Below are positions 61,668 to 64,000 of a DNA stretch of 64,000 nt, one piece after another; position 1 is the stretch's first letter, and every line of letters starts with the position of its first letter. Where the stretch lies: contig NZ_FOPG01000003.1 in NCBI RefSeq assembly GCF_900113435.1, positions 558,001 through 622,000 on the forward strand, written 5' to 3'. The notes beneath the pieces were generated by a model that saw only the letters and a list, made by a program, of their open reading frames with translations, had not been told where the DNA came from and made no database searches. This stretch comes from Sulfitobacter dubius (lineage in GTDB: Bacteria; Pseudomonadota; Alphaproteobacteria; Rhodobacterales; Rhodobacteraceae). The position numbers were made by a program, and so were the translations under genes.

Positions 61668-62639
61668 TTACCCTAACGTCTGCAACGCGCGCTCGAACAT
61701 TTCTGCATCTACGTTCCCGCCAGAGATCGTGACGATCACGTCGTCCCCCTCAATCTCATCCCCACGGAACAACGCTGCTGCCAATGCCACCGCGCCGCCC
61801 GGCTCGGCCACCAGTTTCAGCCGATTGAACGCCTGCGCCATGGCTTGCAATGCCTCATCATCGCTCACCACCAGACCGGGACCGGCGAGCCGCTGCATGA
61901 TTGGAAAGGTCAGATCACCCGGCTGGGGCGTCACGATGGCATCGCAGATCGATCCAAGCGGGCGGGCATTGCCCACGATTTTACCTTGCGCCAGCGACCG
62001 GGCCGCGTCGTCAAAGCCTTCCGGCTCCGCCGGGCGCGCGCGAAAGCTGGGGGCCTCAGCCTCTAGTGCCAGCGCGATGCCGGACGTTAGACCGCCGCCG
62101 CCGCAGCAGACGATTACATCAGCGTTCTCGATCCCGGCCTCGGCTGCCTGCTGCGCAATCTCCAGCCCCGTGGTGCCTTGGCCCGCGATCACCTGCGGAT
62201 TGTCGTAAGGTTTGATCAGCGTCAGGCCGCGTTCTTCGGCCAGTTTCGCGCCAATTTCTTCGCGGCTTTCATTCGCGCGGTCATAGAGTACGACCTCGGC
62301 CCCATAGGCGCGGGTGTTGGCAATTTTCAGGCGCGGGCTGTCTTTGGGCATGATGATCACGGCGGGGGCACCGTGCATTTTGGAGGCCAGTGCCACGCCC
62401 TGGGCGTGGTTGCCGCTGGAATAGGCGATGACACCCTTGGCACGCGCGTCAGGATCCAGCGATGACAGGGCCGACCACGCGCCGCGAAACTTGAAACTGC
62501 CGGTATGTTGCAAGCACTCTGGCTTGACCCAAATGCGACGGCCCGCGATCTCGTCCAGAAAGGGCGAGTTCAACAGGGGCGTGCGCCGCACATGGCCCTC
62601 TGCCCGGGCGGCGGAGGCGCGGATCATGTCGATATTCAT
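61668..62639 (-). CDS. Threonine/serine dehydratase (PLP fold type II)
   Basis: The 323-residue enzyme has the PLP Lys in TGSFKFRGAWSAL, SSGNHAQGVALASK, the phosphate-binding CCGGGGLTSG and a C-terminal ISGGNVD. It lacks the ACT domains of biosynthetic IlvA, so it is of the catabolic TdcB or racemase/dehydratase type. The ATG at 62639 overlaps the hydrolase stop by 4 bp, so the two are probably coupled. Confidence 0.9.
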   Translation of the reverse strand: MNIDMIRASAARAEGHVRRTPLLNSPFLDEIAGRRIWVKPECLQHTGSFKFRGAWSALSSLDPDARAKGVIAYSSGNHAQGVALASKMHGAPAVIIMPKDSPRLKIANTRAYGAEVVLYDRANESREEIGAKLAEERGLTLIKPYDNPQVIAGQGTTGLEIAQQAAEAGIENADVIVCCGGGGLTSGIALALEAEAPSFRARPAEPEGFDDAARSLAQGKIVGNARPLGSICDAIVTPQPGDLTFPIMQRLAGPGLVVSDDEALQAMAQAFNRLKLVAEPGGAVALAAALFRGDEIEGDDVIVTISGGNVDAEMFERALQTLG

Positions 62640-63457
62640 TGCAGTTGTCCTATCCATTCGTGCAGCGCGGCCAGCGCCTCGGGTTCGTCGAGAAATGGCA
62701 CGTGGCCGCGATCCGGCACTTCGGCCACGATCATATCCGGCCGCCGCGCCTGCATTTGCATCAGCGTTTCGCGGCTCAGTAAGGTCGAATTCGCGCCTCG
62801 GATCGCAGCCAGTGGCAGGCCTTGAAGCGCGTCGAAAAACGGCCAGAGGTCGGGCGTCGGCTGGCCTGCGGTGGCAACTGCGTCGCGCAGATGCGGGTCA
62901 TAGGTGATTTTCAGCCCGTGTTCGGTCGCCGTGTAATGGCGCTGCACCTCTTCCAGCCAACGGCTTTCCGGCACGCCGCGAAATTCGGAAAAGGCCCGGG
63001 CCATGGCGGCGGCGGCCTCTTCATAGGTCTTGGCGGCGGGGTTGCGCCCCAGATAACCCATGATGAACTCGACGCCCTTGGCGTCAAGCTCGGGCCCGAC
63101 GTCATTCAGCGCCACGCCCAAAAGGTGGTCATGGGCGACCATCGCAAGCCCCATCGCGTTAAGCCCGCCGCGCGAGGTGCCGATGATGGCGACCTGCTCC
63201 AACTCCAGATGCGCCAGCAGTTCCAGCACGTCGCGGCATTCCACCGGCAGCGTGTAGTTCTGCCAATTCTTGTCGAAATCCGAACGCCCACGGCCCCGAT
63301 AATCCATGCGGATCAGGCGGTGATCGGCCAAATGTGGAGCCAGATAGTCGAAATCCGCCCCGGTGCGGGTGAGGCCAGCAAGGCAGAGGATCGGCAGGCC
63401 GGAGCCTTCGTCCGTGTAGTGCAGTGACAGACCGTCGGAGGTGGTGAACCGCGCCAT
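62636..63457 (-). CDS. Alpha/beta hydrolase
   Basis: The 273-residue protein has the nucleophile elbow IGTSRGGLNAMGL (Ser near 94), an oxyanion loop LCLAGLTRTGADF, MDYRGRGRSDFD, and the catalytic His in VPDRGHVPFLDEPEA. Substrate is unknown. It overlaps the haloacid dehalogenase gene by one base and the dehydratase gene by 4 bp, which makes a three-gene unit with no obvious shared pathway. Confidence 0.88.
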   Translation of the reverse strand: MARFTTSDGLSLHYTDEGSGLPILCLAGLTRTGADFDYLAPHLADHRLIRMDYRGRGRSDFDKNWQNYTLPVECRDVLELLAHLELEQVAIIGTSRGGLNAMGLAMVAHDHLLGVALNDVGPELDAKGVEFIMGYLGRNPAAKTYEEAAAAMARAFSEFRGVPESRWLEEVQRHYTATEHGLKITYDPHLRDAVATAGQPTPDLWPFFDALQGLPLAAIRGANSTLLSRETLMQMQARRPDMIVAEVPDRGHVPFLDEPEALAALHEWIGQLQ

Positions 63458-64000
63458 CAGAGGCCCGCCAATGCAGGGATGCCGCTGAGCTCACGCAACT
63501 GATGCGCAGGTTTCCATGGCAGGCGGTCCACCGGATCGCCGCCCCGGTTTACCCATGCGGTCGTGAAGCCATAGCCCGTCGCCGCCGCCGCGTCCCAGCC
63601 GTTGGAGGAGACGAACAGCACCTCGTCTTTGGCGCAGCTGTAGTGCTGCCCGACCAGATCATAGACCGATGCATGGGGTTTGAAGACCCCGACACTTTCG
63701 ACCGAGAGCGACACATCCAAAAGATCACCGACTCCCGCAGATTGCACCGCCCCGTCCAGCATCGCGGGCGAGCCGTTGGATAAGATCGCGGTGTTCAGGC
63801 CGCCGTCTTTCAGCGCACGCAGCATGGCGGGAACTTCGGCAAAGGCCTGAAGCTCCCAATAAAGCGCCAACAGACGCTCGCGCAGGGCAGGGTCGTCTGC
63901 GACGCCCAATTTCTCCAGCGACCAGTCCAGCCCCTCTTGGGTGACCTGCCAGAAATCGTCATGCGCCCCGGTCACGGCGCGCAGCCATGAATACTGCAAC
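63457..64000 (-). CDS. Haloacid dehalogenase type II, 5' end beyond the window
   Basis: About 180 codons of a HAD-superfamily protein are visible and run off the right edge. They contain the second HAD motif region NTAILSNGSPAMLDGAV, the motif III Lys in VGVFKPHASVYDL and the motif IV area FVSSNGWDAAAATGYGF, followed by WVNRGGDP. The pattern fits L-2-haloacid dehalogenases, which convert 2-haloacids to 2-hydroxyacids. The nucleophile Asp motif is not in the window, so activity cannot be checked. Confidence 0.85.
   Translation of the reverse strand, partial: LQYSWLRAVTGAHDDFWQVTQEGLDWSLEKLGVADDPALRERLLALYWELQAFAEVPAMLRALKDGGLNTAILSNGSPAMLDGAVQSAGVGDLLDVSLSVESVGVFKPHASVYDLVGQHYSCAKDEVLFVSSNGWDAAAATGYGFTTAWVNRGGDPVDRLPWKPAHQLRELSGIPALAGL

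Noticed and set aside
1-64000. CRISPR array, phage structural module or restriction/defence system
   Set aside because: No regularly spaced repeats, no cas, phage or defence-type genes were found among the coding regions of the window.

Overview
The window looks like a Roseobacter-group alphaproteobacterium (Rhodobacteraceae, Sulfitobacter/Roseovarius-like). The evidence is GC-rich coding, TRAP and PotABCD-type transporters, an alphaproteobacterial C-P lyase locus with a DUF1045 gene and a hexapeptide transferase, a hutCUGHI/hutF locus of the HutF+HutG type, and HemP. No ribosomal or replication genes are present, so chromosome versus large replicon cannot be decided. The species is an inference.

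Layout. (1) 1-995: right end of an integrated element, with a tyrosine recombinase running off the left edge, repeated GCGTTACCC motifs, and a 3'-half tRNA-Asn fragment that is best read as the attR boundary. (2) About 1.1-18.4 kb: accessory stretch with a Sel1 protein, a wrecked P1B ATPase, DUF411, a CDF exporter, a leftward envelope set (DedA, phosphoesterase, GtrA, GT2, frameshifted ArnT-like GT39) facing an OmpR/histidine kinase pair, transposase and glutaredoxin-like debris, and a CsoR-controlled copper cluster (DUF305, CsoR, two small exported proteins, TolC-like factor, multicopper oxidase, cupredoxin-CusF fusion). It ends with a LuxR-type membrane protein and a cytochrome c remnant. 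(3) 18.5-23.5 kb: proline-racemase-family enzyme, DctPQM TRAP transporter and a GlxA/AraC regulator. (4) 23.8-31.6 kb: amidase, PotDABC-type ABC transporter, poly-gamma-glutamate hydrolase family protein, class II glutamine amidotransferase and an SH3b lipoprotein. (5) 31.9-44.3 kb: complete phosphonate C-P lyase locus, phnGHIJKLN, phnM, phnF, phnCDEE, DUF1045 and a hexapeptide transferase. (6) 44.7-47.9 kb: small membrane protein, a ChaN/heme monooxygenase/HemP heme-handling set, YqaA and a SleB hydrolase. (7) 48.0-55.4 kb: histidine utilisation. (8) 55.5-64.0 kb: glucokinase, glycerate 2-kinase, alcohol dehydrogenase, MFS exporter, enol-lactonase-like hydrolase, threonine dehydratase, alpha/beta hydrolase and a haloacid dehalogenase cut by the right edge.

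How genes work together. The copper cluster handles periplasmic Cu(I) by oxidation and chaperoning, but it has an outer membrane factor and no RND pump in view. The envelope set resembles a reduced PmrAB/ArnT arrangement beside metal-resistance genes, although its final transferase is broken. The phn locus imports phosphonates (PhnCDE), attaches them to ATP (PhnGHIL), trims them (PhnM), cleaves the C-P bond (PhnJ) and salvages the sugar (PhnN). PhnP is not seen, and the 2H-type DUF1045 protein is the natural stand-in. The hut genes convert histidine to glutamate and formate by the HutF-HutG branch, with one HutC-type box between hutI and hutF. The most noteworthy items are the att junction, the envelope/two-component module with its frameshift, the cupredoxin-CusF fusion, the racemase with its second catalytic Cys replaced by Gly, DUF1045 inside phn, and a nested inverted repeat upstream of phnC. 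I see no CRISPR array, phage structural genes or other clear undescribed system.
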